Of a stretch of 64,000 nt of DNA, positions 21,407 through 30,407 are shown one piece after another (position 1 is the stretch's first letter; each line of letters begins with the position of its first letter). The notes under the pieces were generated by a model that saw only the letters and a list, made by a program, of their open reading frames with translations, was not told the DNA's origin and searched no databases. The translations under genes and the position numbers were made by a program. This DNA is from Promethearchaeota archaeon Loki_b32 (GTDB lineage Archaea; Asgardarchaeota; Lokiarchaeia; Sigyniarchaeales; SOKP01), in the NCBI GenBank assembly GCA_005223125.1, contig NJBH01000007.1, forward strand, positions 85,097 to 149,096, written 5' to 3'.

Positions 21407-21964
21407 ATGAAAATTGGAAAAAATAGAATTGCTGTTTTAATTGGTCGAGAAGGAGAAGTAAAAAAAGCTATTGAAAATAAATTAGGAGTTAAAATTAATT
21501 TAGATAGTAAATCAGGAAATTGTGAGATATTACCAAACCTAGATCATCCGAATTATTTACCTTTAAATGATTTTATAGCTCAAAAAATAGCAGATGCGAT
21601 AAATAGAGGTTTTAATCCTATAAAAGCTATGAAATTATTAGAAGATAATTATGATCTTGAGATATTTAATTTATTGAAAATTGTTGGAAAATCTGATAAA
21701 AGACTTAAACGCGTAAAGGGACGAATAATTGGAAGAAATGGAGAAATGCGAAAAGAAATTGAAAGATTTTCTGAAAGTTTTATCTCAGTTTATGGAAAAA
21801 CTATCTCTATTATCGCTTCTTATGATAACTTACAGATTGCGAGAAAAGCAGTAAGTATGTTAATTAATGGAACGCCCCATCATGTAGTTTTAAGATTTTT
21901 AGAAAATAGATATAATGAAAAGAAAAAAGAAAAATTCAGAGAAATGTATAAACCTGAATTTTAA
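21407..21964 (+). CDS. KH-domain ribosome biogenesis protein (Dim2/Pno1 type)
   Basis: A 185-residue protein with two KH domains. The first is residues 1-50 (RIAVLIGREGEVKKAIENKL, GxxG as GREG) and the second about 95-170 (RVKGRIIGRNGEMRKEIERF, GxxG as GRNG). The archaeal Dim2/Pno1 family has this arrangement; the protein binds the 3' end of pre-16S rRNA and stimulates the Nob1 cut in characterised species. The gene closes the operon aIF2-beta, DUF424, NMD3, RIO1, KH. The TATA-like patches in the 40-base gap are weak, so it is likely co-transcribed. Confidence 0.88.
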   Translation: MKIGKNRIAVLIGREGEVKKAIENKLGVKINLDSKSGNCEILPNLDHPNYLPLNDFIAQKIADAINRGFNPIKAMKLLEDNYDLEIFNLLKIVGKSDKRLKRVKGRIIGRNGEMRKEIERFSESFISVYGKTISIIASYDNLQIARKAVSMLINGTPHHVVLRFLENRYNEKKKEKFREMYKPEF

Positions 21965-21967
21965 TTT

Positions 21968-22336
21968 TCAGTTTAAGAATGTATTATTGTAAAGTTTTGA
22001 AGCCTCTTGAATTAGATCTTTTCCATATATAATATCTTTTAATTCTTTTAATAAATCATTTTTAGTGCTAATATTATCAATAGAGTATAATTCTTTGAAT
22101 TCTTCTTTTTGGAAATCTTTAAGATAAACTTCAAAGCTTTTAATTGAAAAAGTACGTGTTTTATAAGATTTAAAAATTGTAATATAACGAGGATAAGCAT
22201 TTTTTTCTCTTAAGAAAATCGCCCAACCATCAAAATAAAATTCGATTTTATAATTAAAAAAATTTTTCCAGTTCTGAATTTTACTTATAATATCATTTAT
22301 TTCTGCTTGAATTTCTGGGGAAAACTTATTATTCAT
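21968..22336 (-). CDS. Hypothetical protein, 122 residues
   Basis: Not recognised. It is mixed alpha/beta in look: an N-terminal helix, strands in YKIEFYFDGWAIFLREKN and YITIFKSYKTRTFSIKSF, and a C-terminal helix. No Cys motif, signal peptide or membrane segment. It converges with the KH gene, four bases apart, and lies upstream of nothing on its own strand except FtsZ, which starts further right. Codon use resembles neighbours, so it is probably a real gene. Confidence 0.5.
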   Translation of the reverse strand: MNNKFSPEIQAEINDIISKIQNWKNFFNYKIEFYFDGWAIFLREKNAYPRYITIFKSYKTRTFSIKSFEVYLKDFQKEEFKELYSIDNISTKNDLLKELKDIIYGKDLIQEASKLYNNTFLN

Positions 22337-22383
22337 ATATGATAGTCGAGAAAGAATTATAAAAAGGAAGACTAAAAAATTAC

Positions 22384-23502
22384 TTAATCAAAGGCAATTT
22401 CTCCAATATTAAAAATCTCGTCAGATAACCCTAACTTTGAAGACTTTTTAATTTTAGAATTATAAAGAGTTTGTTTGAATGAAAATCCATTACCAAAAAT
22501 TTGAGGAGATTTTATGCCAGTTATCAAAAGCATAACTCTTAAAAGACCATCAAATTCATCTGAAACTCGAGCACCCCAAATTACCATTGAATCGTTCATA
22601 TCCATTTTTTCTGAAATTTTCTTAGCTACTGAATTTGCTTCTGCTAATGTCATATCATTTCCTCCACAGATATGGATTAAAGCACCTTTAGCACCATTAA
22701 TACTTACATCTAATAATGGAGTATTTAGGGCATCATTAATAGCTTCCTCAACTCTATTTTCTTTTCCACTAGATTCACCAACACCCACAATTGCTACACC
22801 TCCTGTACTTAAAATAGTTCTAACATCGGCAAAATCCAAATTAATTAGAGAAGGTAAAGAAATAGTTTCTGTGATACCTTTAACCATGGTAGCTAGAACT
22901 TCATCTGCTACACTGAAAGCTTCGATAATTGGTAAATTCGGAGCGATTTGTAGTAATCGATTGTTATCTATTACAACTAAAGTATCTACATAACGTTTTA
23001 ATAGATTTAACCCCATTTTGGCTTTATCAATACGTCCAATTTCAGTATCAAATGGCAACGTCACTACACCTACTACGATTGCACCTTCTAATTTTGCTAT
23101 TTCAGCAATGATAGGAGCACTTCCAGTACCTGTCCCTCCCCCCTCTCCACATGTTATGAAGACTAAGTTTGATTCTCTTAAAATTTTAGTTAAATCCTCT
23201 CGAGATTCTTCCGCTGCTGCTCTACCTATTTCTGGGTTTCCTCCGGCTCCCAGACCTTTTGTTAAATTCTTTCCAATTAATATTTTGATATGAGATTCAA
23301 CACTGTCTAAATGTTGACAATCAGTATTGATAGCAACGCATTTAGCTCCCTTTATTCCTATTTTCATTAGTCTATTAATTGTATTATTTCCGGCACCACC
23401 ACATCCAATTATTTTAATATTAGCATAACCAAATTTGTCTATCTGTGGTCGAATTATTTCTCTATTGCGTGCATTTTTTATAAATGATTCCATATTCATC
23501 AA
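22384..23502 (-). CDS. ftsZ: Cell division protein FtsZ
   Basis: A 372-residue tubulin-superfamily GTPase. The start has KIIGCGGAGNNTINRLMK, then KCVAINTDCQHL, and the tubulin signature GEGGGTGTGSAPIIAEIAKL near residue 120. The T7 synergy loop is INLDFADVRTIL, required for GTP hydrolysis at the dimer interface. After the core there is a short tail with SKLGLSDEIFNIGEIAFD, which could bind a membrane tether such as SepF. It forms the division ring in archaea that use FtsZ. No other division gene is adjacent. Downstream on the same strand are the decarboxylase and glycosyltransferase in separate transcription order. Confidence 0.95.
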   Translation of the reverse strand: MMNMESFIKNARNREIIRPQIDKFGYANIKIIGCGGAGNNTINRLMKIGIKGAKCVAINTDCQHLDSVESHIKILIGKNLTKGLGAGGNPEIGRAAAEESREDLTKILRESNLVFITCGEGGGTGTGSAPIIAEIAKLEGAIVVGVVTLPFDTEIGRIDKAKMGLNLLKRYVDTLVVIDNNRLLQIAPNLPIIEAFSVADEVLATMVKGITETISLPSLINLDFADVRTILSTGGVAIVGVGESSGKENRVEEAINDALNTPLLDVSINGAKGALIHICGGNDMTLAEANSVAKKISEKMDMNDSMVIWGARVSDEFDGLLRVMLLITGIKSPQIFGNGFSFKQTLYNSKIKKSSKLGLSDEIFNIGEIAFD

Positions 23503-23600
23503 ATTTTATTATAATTTGAAAAAAGAATCATAATGAAAAAATTAGAATTAATGTAATATCGAAATATTACATAACCAGACTATTAAATTTAGATTTGAAA

Positions 23601-24821
23601 TTAATTTATAGAAAAATCTCCATCGATTTTGGGATCAAAGATTTGCTTATAACCGTTATCATTTATAAGAAGAATTTTTGGCAAAGAATATGGAAATCTG
23701 TTTGAAAATGTAAGACAATAAGCCCCTGTATTTGTGACTAATACTTTATCTCCTTCGTTTAAATTATCAGTGAAAAAGTAATCTTTTGCTAAAACATCTT
23801 GATCAGTTGGAATTATACCCGCAATTGAAGTTTTAACCTTATGTGGTTCATTAATTTGAGAAGCATTATAAAACCTTAAGGAACATTTAGCAAATTTTGG
23901 GCATATATGATTTCCAATATTTAAAAATATCCATCGATTTTCGCTAACTTTTACAATTTTTGATATAAATAATCCAGTGTCTCCTATAAAATACCTTCCA
24001 GGTTCAAAAAATATATTGTTATACTTAATTCCTAACCTTTTTAATTCCAATTTTATTTCGTTAGCTATAATTCTTAATTGTTTATAAGGCATTACAGTAG
24101 CCTCTGGAAAACCGCCTCCAAGATTGATATTGTCAATACTTATACCCACCCCTGAAAAAAGTCTTAAATTGTATGTTATTGCTTCAATATTATCTCTGAA
24201 TTGTCTGAAATTGTTCATTTGAGAGCTATGATGTGAGAGTATCGTTTTTATATTGACATTTTTACAATTTCTTAGTGTTTCTTTAAAGATTGCCACTTTT
24301 TTTTCATCCAATTTAATACCTAATTTGCTATTATATTTCTGAGAATTAACTCTGATGCAAATATCCTGAATATAGTCGAACTTTTTTGCAACTAAATTAA
24401 TTTTTTTTAAATCGCTTAAGTTGTATAGTACAACTTCTTTTACCTTGTTTTTTATACTTGATTCGATTAATTCTTTTGATAAATAAGGTCCGCCTACAAT
24501 TATTTTATTAGAAGGAAAACCGAGTTTTAATGCTAGTTTCAACTCGGGTAATCCTATAATTTCTGCTCCAATTCCTTCAGAATGTACAATTTTACAGATT
24601 TCTGAAAGATAATTAGCTTTAAATGAGTAAAAACAATGGAAATTTTCAAATTCAGAGCGAAATATATCAGTAAACGTTCTTATATTGGCTCTAATTCTAT
24701 TTTCCAAGAATATCATTAATGGTGTTTTAAATTTATTAAGGATTTCATCAAGTGGTACTTTATCAATAAAAATTTTACCACTTTCTTTTTTTAGAAATGG
24801 ATTTCCAGAGATATTTTTCAT
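23601..24821 (-). CDS. PLP-dependent decarboxylase, LysA/ornithine decarboxylase family (fold type III)
   Basis: A 406-residue alanine-racemase-fold enzyme. The PLP Lys sits in YSFKANYLSE (residue about 69), the phosphate-side motif is NLGGGFPEA, the family EPGRYFIG is near residue 270, and the dimer-side active-site Cys is in NTGAYCLTFSN. This is the group of diaminopimelate, ornithine and carboxynorspermidine decarboxylases. The exact amino-acid substrate cannot be told; the HxSSQ segment (LSHHSSQMNN) is similar to diaminopimelate decarboxylase. It is seven bases downstream of a GT4 glycosyltransferase, so a role in a modified sugar or lipid pathway is possible. Confidence 0.8.
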   Translation of the reverse strand: MKNISGNPFLKKESGKIFIDKVPLDEILNKFKTPLMIFLENRIRANIRTFTDIFRSEFENFHCFYSFKANYLSEICKIVHSEGIGAEIIGLPELKLALKLGFPSNKIIVGGPYLSKELIESSIKNKVKEVVLYNLSDLKKINLVAKKFDYIQDICIRVNSQKYNSKLGIKLDEKKVAIFKETLRNCKNVNIKTILSHHSSQMNNFRQFRDNIEAITYNLRLFSGVGISIDNINLGGGFPEATVMPYKQLRIIANEIKLELKRLGIKYNNIFFEPGRYFIGDTGLFISKIVKVSENRWIFLNIGNHICPKFAKCSLRFYNASQINEPHKVKTSIAGIIPTDQDVLAKDYFFTDNLNEGDKVLVTNTGAYCLTFSNRFPYSLPKILLINDNGYKQIFDPKIDGDFSIN

Positions 24822-24828
24822 AGCACAA

Positions 24829-26130
24829 TCATCTAAATTTTGTTAATAAATTTTGATATGTATAATGTGTTTCTTTTGCAACAATATCCCATGTATACTT
24901 TTGAGATACCTTTAATTGTCCAGCTGAACCATATCTTTTTCTTAAATTGTTGTTCTTTAGGAGAAAAATAACTTTTTGAGCGATATCTTTAGGTTTATCA
25001 AATTCAACTAGCAATCCGTCAATATTTTCTCGTATCACTTCTGGAGTCGCACCAATTCTTGCTCCAATAACTGGTTTTCCCATAGACCATGCCTCTAAAA
25101 ATGAGATTCCAAATGCGTCACTCCGACTGGGCATTAAATAAATATCTGCTTCTTTAAATGCCGCTAATTTTTTTTTATCAAAATATCCTGTTAAATTTCC
25201 GGGAGAAAAATTAATAATTCTAACTTTTTCTAATTTGTTAATTTTAGATAGTTCACGATTAAAAGCAACTGTTGAGGGTCCTATAAATACAAAATAAACT
25301 TTTTTTATTTTTTTAAGAATGTAAGGTATTGATTTCAGAATTGAAAGAGCTCCCTTTTCATAGTTCTTATATCCACAAAATAATATTAGTTTGTATTTCT
25401 TTTCATTTTTATTAAAAAATTTCTCCTTAAATGATAAATTGGATAGAGGCTTTTTATTAACCTTCTGAAATTTTGTATAATCTACACCCATTGGAATAAC
25501 TGTGATTTGACCTGGTTGAATTTTGCATTTTTGAACTAAAAATTCTTTCTCAACATTTGTACAGGCAATTAATAAATCAAATTTTTTTAACAAATCAATT
25601 ACCTTCAAGTCTGTATATCGAGGATTCGAAAAATGAAAAAATGGAGTGCAAATTGTTGGTTTCTTTATAAAATTTCCAATTATTAAACTAATAATGCAAT
25701 TAAAGTAAGGAAAATAAGTAGTATGAATTAAATCGTAATTTAAATCTTGCTTTTTTAATAAATAATCTAATAAATCACCCAAATATGGGCCATTTCTAAC
25801 AATCCTTTCAAGAACATCATCGTGGAGATTTAGTGCATTATATGAGGGAATTACTTTCAAAATTTTTAGAATCTCTTTATTTGAGATGTTGTAATTAACT
25901 GGGAATCTGTTAACCTTCAAACTATTTACTTCATAAAAATATTTATTATCAGGAGTTAATATTTTTCCTGAGGAATTTCTTAAAGCTTTAAAATCAATAG
26001 CATTAGAAGTATATATCTCTATATTGTAATTATATTTTGTAGTCAATAGCTCTGCCATCCTTTGAAAATAAAATTCAGCGCCAGAGATTGAAGGAAAATA
26101 TCTAGTTGGAAGATATAAAATATTATTCAA
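24829..26130 (-). CDS. Glycosyltransferase family 4 (GT-B fold)
   Basis: A 433-residue GT4 enzyme. The N-terminal half starts with LYLPTRYFPSISGAEFYFQR, the acceptor-side loop of this family. The C-terminal half has VIPMGVDYTKF, LILFCGYKNYEKG and the donor-binding SFLEAWSMGKPVIGARIGAT with the E-x7-E pattern. It transfers a sugar from a nucleotide or lipid donor; the sugar cannot be read. It lacks a membrane segment and should be cytosolic or peripheral. It is followed on the same strand by the PLP decarboxylase (8 bases), so the two form an operon. Confidence 0.85.
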   Translation of the reverse strand: MNNILYLPTRYFPSISGAEFYFQRMAELLTTKYNYNIEIYTSNAIDFKALRNSSGKILTPDNKYFYEVNSLKVNRFPVNYNISNKEILKILKVIPSYNALNLHDDVLERIVRNGPYLGDLLDYLLKKQDLNYDLIHTTYFPYFNCIISLIIGNFIKKPTICTPFFHFSNPRYTDLKVIDLLKKFDLLIACTNVEKEFLVQKCKIQPGQITVIPMGVDYTKFQKVNKKPLSNLSFKEKFFNKNEKKYKLILFCGYKNYEKGALSILKSIPYILKKIKKVYFVFIGPSTVAFNRELSKINKLEKVRIINFSPGNLTGYFDKKKLAAFKEADIYLMPSRSDAFGISFLEAWSMGKPVIGARIGATPEVIRENIDGLLVEFDKPKDIAQKVIFLLKNNNLRKRYGSAGQLKVSQKYTWDIVAKETHYTYQNLLTKFR

Positions 26131-26164
26131 AGAGTTATAAATCCTTTTTATTTATAGATTATAA

Positions 26165-26368
26165 TTAACAAACTTTTGAATTTTTTGCTTTTTTCTTCTC
26201 TACTTCAGTTTCAATAACTTTGGTAATCTTATCTCTAATTTCCTCTTTATTGTTATCATAAACGGTTTTAGCTATTCGAAAGGTAATTACTTTGCTCTCT
26301 TCGTCTCCGAATTTCTTTTTTCGATGCCCACGCTCTTTTACTTTTTTTTCACTTTTAATTTCCGACAT
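26165..26368 (-). CDS. Small basic protein, possible ribbon-helix-helix
   Basis: A 67-residue, highly charged protein. After a Lys/Glu-rich N-terminus the stretch KVITFRIAKTVYDNNKEEIR has the look of a ribbon-helix-helix: a short strand with alternating residues and two helices. The last residues are Lys-rich with one Cys. It begins one base after the stop of the 163-residue metal-binding gene upstream, so it is coupled to it. Function unknown; DNA binding is a guess from the fold hint. Confidence 0.5.
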   Translation of the reverse strand: MSEIKSEKKVKERGHRKKKFGDEESKVITFRIAKTVYDNNKEEIRDKITKVIETEVEKKKAKNSKVC

Positions 26369-26369
26369 A

Positions 26370-26861
26370 TTATATTCTCTTTTTTATTTCAAATTTATTT
26401 GTCTTCGGCTTTATAGAAAAAAATATGCATTTATTACATAAAATTAATTTTCCCATTTCACACTTAAAACACTTTTCAACAGTTGTGTTATTTTTAGAAA
26501 GGCTACAAATGAATTCAGTCTTCGTAGTTCTTTTTATATCTTTATAAACTAAAAAATTTCGTACTTCGCTTAAATCATCTTCAAAATCTGTTTCAAATCC
26601 CTGATCCATTGCCATTTTTAGTTCTTGTTCAAATTCACAAATTGGTTGTTTTGCAAATTTCTCAATCTTTCTATCATTTTTATTTTCAAAATAATTGTTT
26701 AATGTTTCTAAGAAACATTTAAAATGTTGAAAATGAAAGAATAATAGAGTTGGTGGTACGGTATTTACTTCTAGAATTACATGAATTTTATCGGAATCAA
26801 CATATTCATTACATATCGAACAAATACGTTTTTTATTTTTAGTTTCAAAAAATTTTAACAT
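26370..26861 (-). CDS. Zinc-finger protein of unknown family, 163 residues
   Basis: Not recognised. The N-terminus has C-x2-C (RICSICNEY) followed by FHFQHFKCFLE, which together could bind one zinc. A second set near the C-terminus is TVEKCFKCEMGKLILCNKC. The middle is acidic and helical. It may be a regulatory or nucleic-acid-binding protein. The small basic protein downstream shares its transcript. Divergent from the SWIM-domain gene, with 138 bases between. Confidence 0.5.
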   Translation of the reverse strand: MLKFFETKNKKRICSICNEYVDSDKIHVILEVNTVPPTLLFFHFQHFKCFLETLNNYFENKNDRKIEKFAKQPICEFEQELKMAMDQGFETDFEDDLSEVRNFLVYKDIKRTTKTEFICSLSKNNTTVEKCFKCEMGKLILCNKCIFFSIKPKTNKFEIKKRI

Positions 26862-26999
26862 AATTCAATTCAAATTTTCTCATTCGTATTACAATTCACT
26901 CTTTTTTCAAATATATAAAGTCCTAAAAATTGCAATTTTAATAGAAATGTTTTTTTTTCCTATGGATAATAATATATTTAACAGAAACAAATCAATAAA

Positions 27000-27392
27000 A
27001 TGTCCAAAGATTTATTGTTTCAAGTTTTTAGGAAAGCTAAGAAAAAGCAACTGATCGATGAGGAATTCATATCCTTTTTAGAAACAATTTTTCCTGGTAG
27101 ATCTACAAATGTAATTGATGTTTTAAAAAGGGGCATTATTAAATATATATATAAACCTTCAGATAGAGTTGTATGGGTGGCGAAAGGTGAAAATCAGGAG
27201 CATTTAATCTTTCCTAAATTGTATTGTTCATGTCAAGATTTCTATAAGAATGTTGTTGTAAAGAGAAATCATAATTTTTGTAAGCATATTTTAGCCCAGA
27301 TAATTAGTGAAGCTTTAAATAAATTTAGGACCGTAAAAACAGAAGATAATAAATTTAAAGCGTTAGTTAGAGAGTTAAAACTTGAAATATAA
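27000..27392 (+). CDS. Stand-alone SWIM zinc-finger protein
   Basis: A 130-residue protein with a clear SWIM motif: CSCQDFYKNVVVKRNHNFCK, that is C-x-C then C-x-H sixteen residues later. SWIM fingers bind DNA or partner proteins and in archaea often appear as small single-domain proteins. The N-terminal 75 residues are helical with a short strand (RVVWVAKGENQEHLI) leading into the finger, which is the normal SWIM entry. A second SWIM-like motif occurs in the ComF-type protein at 46831-47925. Role unknown. Confidence 0.75.
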   Translation: MSKDLLFQVFRKAKKKQLIDEEFISFLETIFPGRSTNVIDVLKRGIIKYIYKPSDRVVWVAKGENQEHLIFPKLYCSCQDFYKNVVVKRNHNFCKHILAQIISEALNKFRTVKTEDNKFKALVRELKLEI

Positions 27393-27409
27393 AAACCTTT
27401 TTCTAATTA

Positions 27410-28003
27410 TTAGACTGAAATATCTTCTCTTTCCCACTTTTGTAAATATATATTAAATTCTTCTAAATTTATTTGACATGGAATAAGTATCTTTTTCAAC
27501 GCTTCTAATTTCTTTATTTTAAATATTAATTTCTTATTCTTATGGTAAAAATTTTCGGCTTTTGGATACTCTTCTTTAAAAACTTCTTTCAAATGTCCGA
27601 GATCCATTTTTTCTAATTCACTATAATGTTGAATTACAAAATTGCATAGAGGATCAATTGAGATCTCAAAATTAAAAGCATCGACACGCTTCAGTGCAAG
27701 TGGATATGCTTGACATGCTAAAGGTTTATTTTCATGAACCCTACAACCATTATGTTCATTATAAAATGGGCATCCTTGATTTTCATTATCTAATCTTATT
27801 CGATAGGTTAACACTAATATTTTTTCATTTTTAATATCCGGAAACACTAGATCTTCGATTATTTTAAATTCAATATCGCGTTCCTTCGCGATTTCTATTA
27901 AAATGTCGGCTTCATCTGGATAGAGAGGAATTCTTTTTACGTAATCTCCAGGAACCTCATGACAACAAGTACCACACATTCTACATTTATAATTTATAGA
28001 CAT
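27410..28003 (-). CDS. YkgJ-type cysteine cluster protein
   Basis: A 197-residue protein of the YkgJ/CxxCxxCC family. The N-terminus has CRMCGTCCHEVPGDY, followed near residue 80 by CPFYNEHNGCRVHENKPLAC and QAYPL, and a later PLCNFV. Such Cys sets bind zinc or an iron-sulfur cluster. Some relatives in this family are linked to flagellin methylation or metal handling, but none of those partners is near. The C-terminal 60 residues are a helix rich in Lys and Leu. It converges with the SWIM-domain gene 17 bases away. Confidence 0.75.
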   Translation of the reverse strand: MSINYKCRMCGTCCHEVPGDYVKRIPLYPDEADILIEIAKERDIEFKIIEDLVFPDIKNEKILVLTYRIRLDNENQGCPFYNEHNGCRVHENKPLACQAYPLALKRVDAFNFEISIDPLCNFVIQHYSELEKMDLGHLKEVFKEEYPKAENFYHKNKKLIFKIKKLEALKKILIPCQINLEEFNIYLQKWEREDISV

Positions 28004-28182
28004 CCTAACAATTGTTCTTTGTTACTAAGGAGAATAAGAGTTTAGTCTAAATTTAATTTTTTGATAATATGATTATATTACTTTTACAGTAAATCTTGTG
28101 TCTACTAGGATAATACATCGTTTTTAAACTGATAAAATCACCCTATTAATAGAGCTGTATTTTAATAAATAAGGTTTAAGTT

Positions 28183-28992
28183 ATGGAAGGAATAAGAACT
28201 ATAAAACATGAAAATATGGATGGAAAAGACTTTATAAGGCCCATTTGTATTTTAGGAATGCCGGGGATTGCCGATGTTGGAAAATTTGCTTTAGATTCTC
28301 TTATAGGTCAACTTAACGCTTTAAATTTAATTGATATTATTTTTGATGATTATCCCGCTGGAGCAATTGTGGATGACAGTTTATTATCTGCTCCTAAAGC
28401 TGAAATTTTATATTGGAAAGATCCAAATGAATTAAGAGATATAGTGTTAATAACTGCTGATGCACAAAGTCTTACTCCAAAAGGAATATATAAAATATCT
28501 AATTTTCTTACAGAAATTATAAATCAATATGGGATAAAATTAATAATTGCTTTAGGTGCGTATCCTGTAAACAGCAGAAAAATTACCTCAAAACTCCCTA
28601 AAATCTATCTTAGTTCAACTAATCGAGATTTATTAAAGCATTATCTAGTTGAAAATAATTGCCAGAAGATTCAGAAGGGAGTAATAATTGGCGCAAATGG
28701 TTTGATTCCAACATTAGCTAAAGCAAGATTTGACATTGATGGATTGGTTTTTCTTGCCGAGACAGATAATCTTGCCATGATTAATGAAGATATTACTGAT
28801 CTTAAGGCTTCAATCACTCTTTTAGAAATGCTTATAAAATCCTTTACGTTACCAATTAAAAAGAAATATTCTTTGGAAAATATTGAAGAAATTACAAAAA
28901 ACCTTCAAGTTAAGAGAGATCAATTAGAAAAAGATCTCGATTCACTCCAACTTGTTGATACAGATGATAAACGAAAATCATTATATATCTAA
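28183..28992 (+). CDS. PAC2 family protein (proteasome assembly chaperone 2-like)
   Basis: A 269-residue PAC2-family protein. The core has CILGMPGIADVGKFALDSLI, a strand with DDYPAGAIVDDSLL, IIALGAYPVNSRK, and GVIIGANGLIPTLAK, which match the archaeal homologues of the eukaryotic proteasome chaperone PAC2/Pba2. The C-terminus ends in a coiled-coil of about 45 residues. Archaeal members have been proposed to bind assembly intermediates of the 20S proteasome; no proteasome subunit is in this window. A smaller gene at 32697-33053 may be another chaperone of this kind (weak). Confidence 0.8.
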   Translation: MEGIRTIKHENMDGKDFIRPICILGMPGIADVGKFALDSLIGQLNALNLIDIIFDDYPAGAIVDDSLLSAPKAEILYWKDPNELRDIVLITADAQSLTPKGIYKISNFLTEIINQYGIKLIIALGAYPVNSRKITSKLPKIYLSSTNRDLLKHYLVENNCQKIQKGVIIGANGLIPTLAKARFDIDGLVFLAETDNLAMINEDITDLKASITLLEMLIKSFTLPIKKKYSLENIEEITKNLQVKRDQLEKDLDSLQLVDTDDKRKSLYI

Positions 28993-29091
28993 GTTAAATT
29001 CTTTTTTAATAATCTCTTTTTACTTGTATTATACTTTTACTTAAAAGAATCAAGCAAAAAGTATTTTAATTATGGAGAATTTAGAATAATT

Positions 29092-29241
29092 ATGAGTTAT
29101 GTGTGTGCTAGGAAGAGTTGTGGCAAAGAAGTTAGTAAAAAAGAATTAAGTGCTCTTCCAGGTATCAAATGTTCTCACTGTGGCTTTCGAATCTTATATA
29201 AAAAACGTCCAGACGTTATAAAACGTATTAAAATTCGTTAA
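29092..29241 (+). CDS. RNA polymerase subunit Rpo12 (RpoP)
   Basis: A 49-residue protein, the smallest zinc-binding subunit of archaeal RNA polymerase and the counterpart of eukaryotic Rpb12. It has C-x4-C (CARKSC), then CSHCGFRILYKKRPDVIKRI; the last part is the very conserved YKKRP tail. It holds subunits Rpo3 and Rpo2 together. The gene is 99 bases after the PAC2 gene and 68 bases before the convergent TFB gene. Found by reading the sequence; it is short but the family match is firm. Confidence 0.93.
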   Translation: MSYVCARKSCGKEVSKKELSALPGIKCSHCGFRILYKKRPDVIKRIKIR

Positions 29242-29309
29242 ATCTAATTCTTTATCCAAAATATTGATAATTTATACTGATTTTTCATATTCGATAAGAT
29301 TATAATTTA

Positions 29310-30248
29310 TTATATTCTAATTTCGAATTTTAAATGATCAATTATTTCTTTGTATCGATTCCTGATAGTTGCTTCAGTAACTCCCGCAGCCATTGATATT
29401 TCTTTTTGTGTACGCCGTTCTCCTTCTTGTATAGCAGCAACATATAATGCTGCACCTGCTAATCCTGTTGGTGCTTTCCCTGCAGTGATACGATATTTTT
29501 TTGCAAGTTTTAAAATTGAAGCCGCCCTATTTTGAGTTTTTCCAGAGAGTTTTAATTCGGCGCAAAACCGTGGTATGAAATTTATTGGAGAGGAAACTTG
29601 AATATTTAATTTAAGCTCTCTTAGAATTAACCTGTAGCAGCGAGCGACTTTCTTCTTATCTACTGAAGCAAATTCTATGAAATCATCTAAAGTCTTAGGA
29701 ATACTATTCAATCTACAAGATAAATAAATTGATGCAATCAGCATTGCTTCAATAGATCTACCTCTAATTAAATTCTTATTAGCCATTTTTCTATAAATGT
29801 GTGCAGCTGATTCTTTCAAATCTTTTGATAGGTTTAGTTGAGAAGAAAATCTATCCAATTCATTCATTGCATAGGCTAAATTTCTATCAATCGACTTATT
29901 TGTACGCGTCCTTACATGCCATTTTCTTAACCGATAAACTTCCGCCTTCATTTTAGGGCTTATTGTCTTTCCAAACGCGTCTTTATTCTTCCAACCGATC
30001 ATAGTACTTAAACCCTTATCATGAAGAGTTAGGGTTGTAGGGGCTCCTACTCGCACTTTTTTCTTTGCCTCTTCTGATGTAAATGCTCGCCATTCGGGCC
30101 CAGAATCTATAAGTCTTTGACTTAAAACTAATCCACATATGCTACAAATTATCTCACCACGAGATTCATCTGAGATTAAATTTTTGTTACCACATTCTGG
30201 ACATAAATTGAAATTTTTTTGAGAGAATGAAAGATCCAATAATGCCAA
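29310..30248 (-). CDS. tfb: Transcription initiation factor TFB (TFIIB)
   Basis: A 312-residue TFB. The N-terminal zinc ribbon is CPECGNKNLISD with CSICG, for RNA polymerase docking. The B-reader/linker follows (GPEWRAFTSEEAKK, then RVGAPTTLTLHDKGLSTMIG). Two cyclin repeats form the rest; the second holds GKAPTGLAGAALYVAAIQEG and the helix-turn-helix VTEATIRNRYKEI for the BRE. It brings RNA polymerase to TATA-bound promoters, of which several are noted here. Length is typical. Start was set at the first Met, which leaves the usual short lead-in to the ribbon. Confidence 0.95.
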   Translation of the reverse strand: MALLDLSFSQKNFNLCPECGNKNLISDESRGEIICSICGLVLSQRLIDSGPEWRAFTSEEAKKKVRVGAPTTLTLHDKGLSTMIGWKNKDAFGKTISPKMKAEVYRLRKWHVRTRTNKSIDRNLAYAMNELDRFSSQLNLSKDLKESAAHIYRKMANKNLIRGRSIEAMLIASIYLSCRLNSIPKTLDDFIEFASVDKKKVARCYRLILRELKLNIQVSSPINFIPRFCAELKLSGKTQNRAASILKLAKKYRITAGKAPTGLAGAALYVAAIQEGERRTQKEISMAAGVTEATIRNRYKEIIDHLKFEIRI

Positions 30249-30407
30249 CCCATTAAAAATTCTATACTTTAATTTTCATAATTAATCTTGCACATTTAAA
30301 TGTTTGCGTTTTAAGGATTTGTCCATTAATAATAATCTCAGTTTACAATTTTTGATTTTTGGATTATATCGAAACATTTTTATAAGTTCATTCTTTCTCT
30401 TATTATA

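Noticed and set aside
22514..23293. Open frames opposite to ftsZ
   Set aside because: They are antisense shadows of ftsZ with no protein family features.
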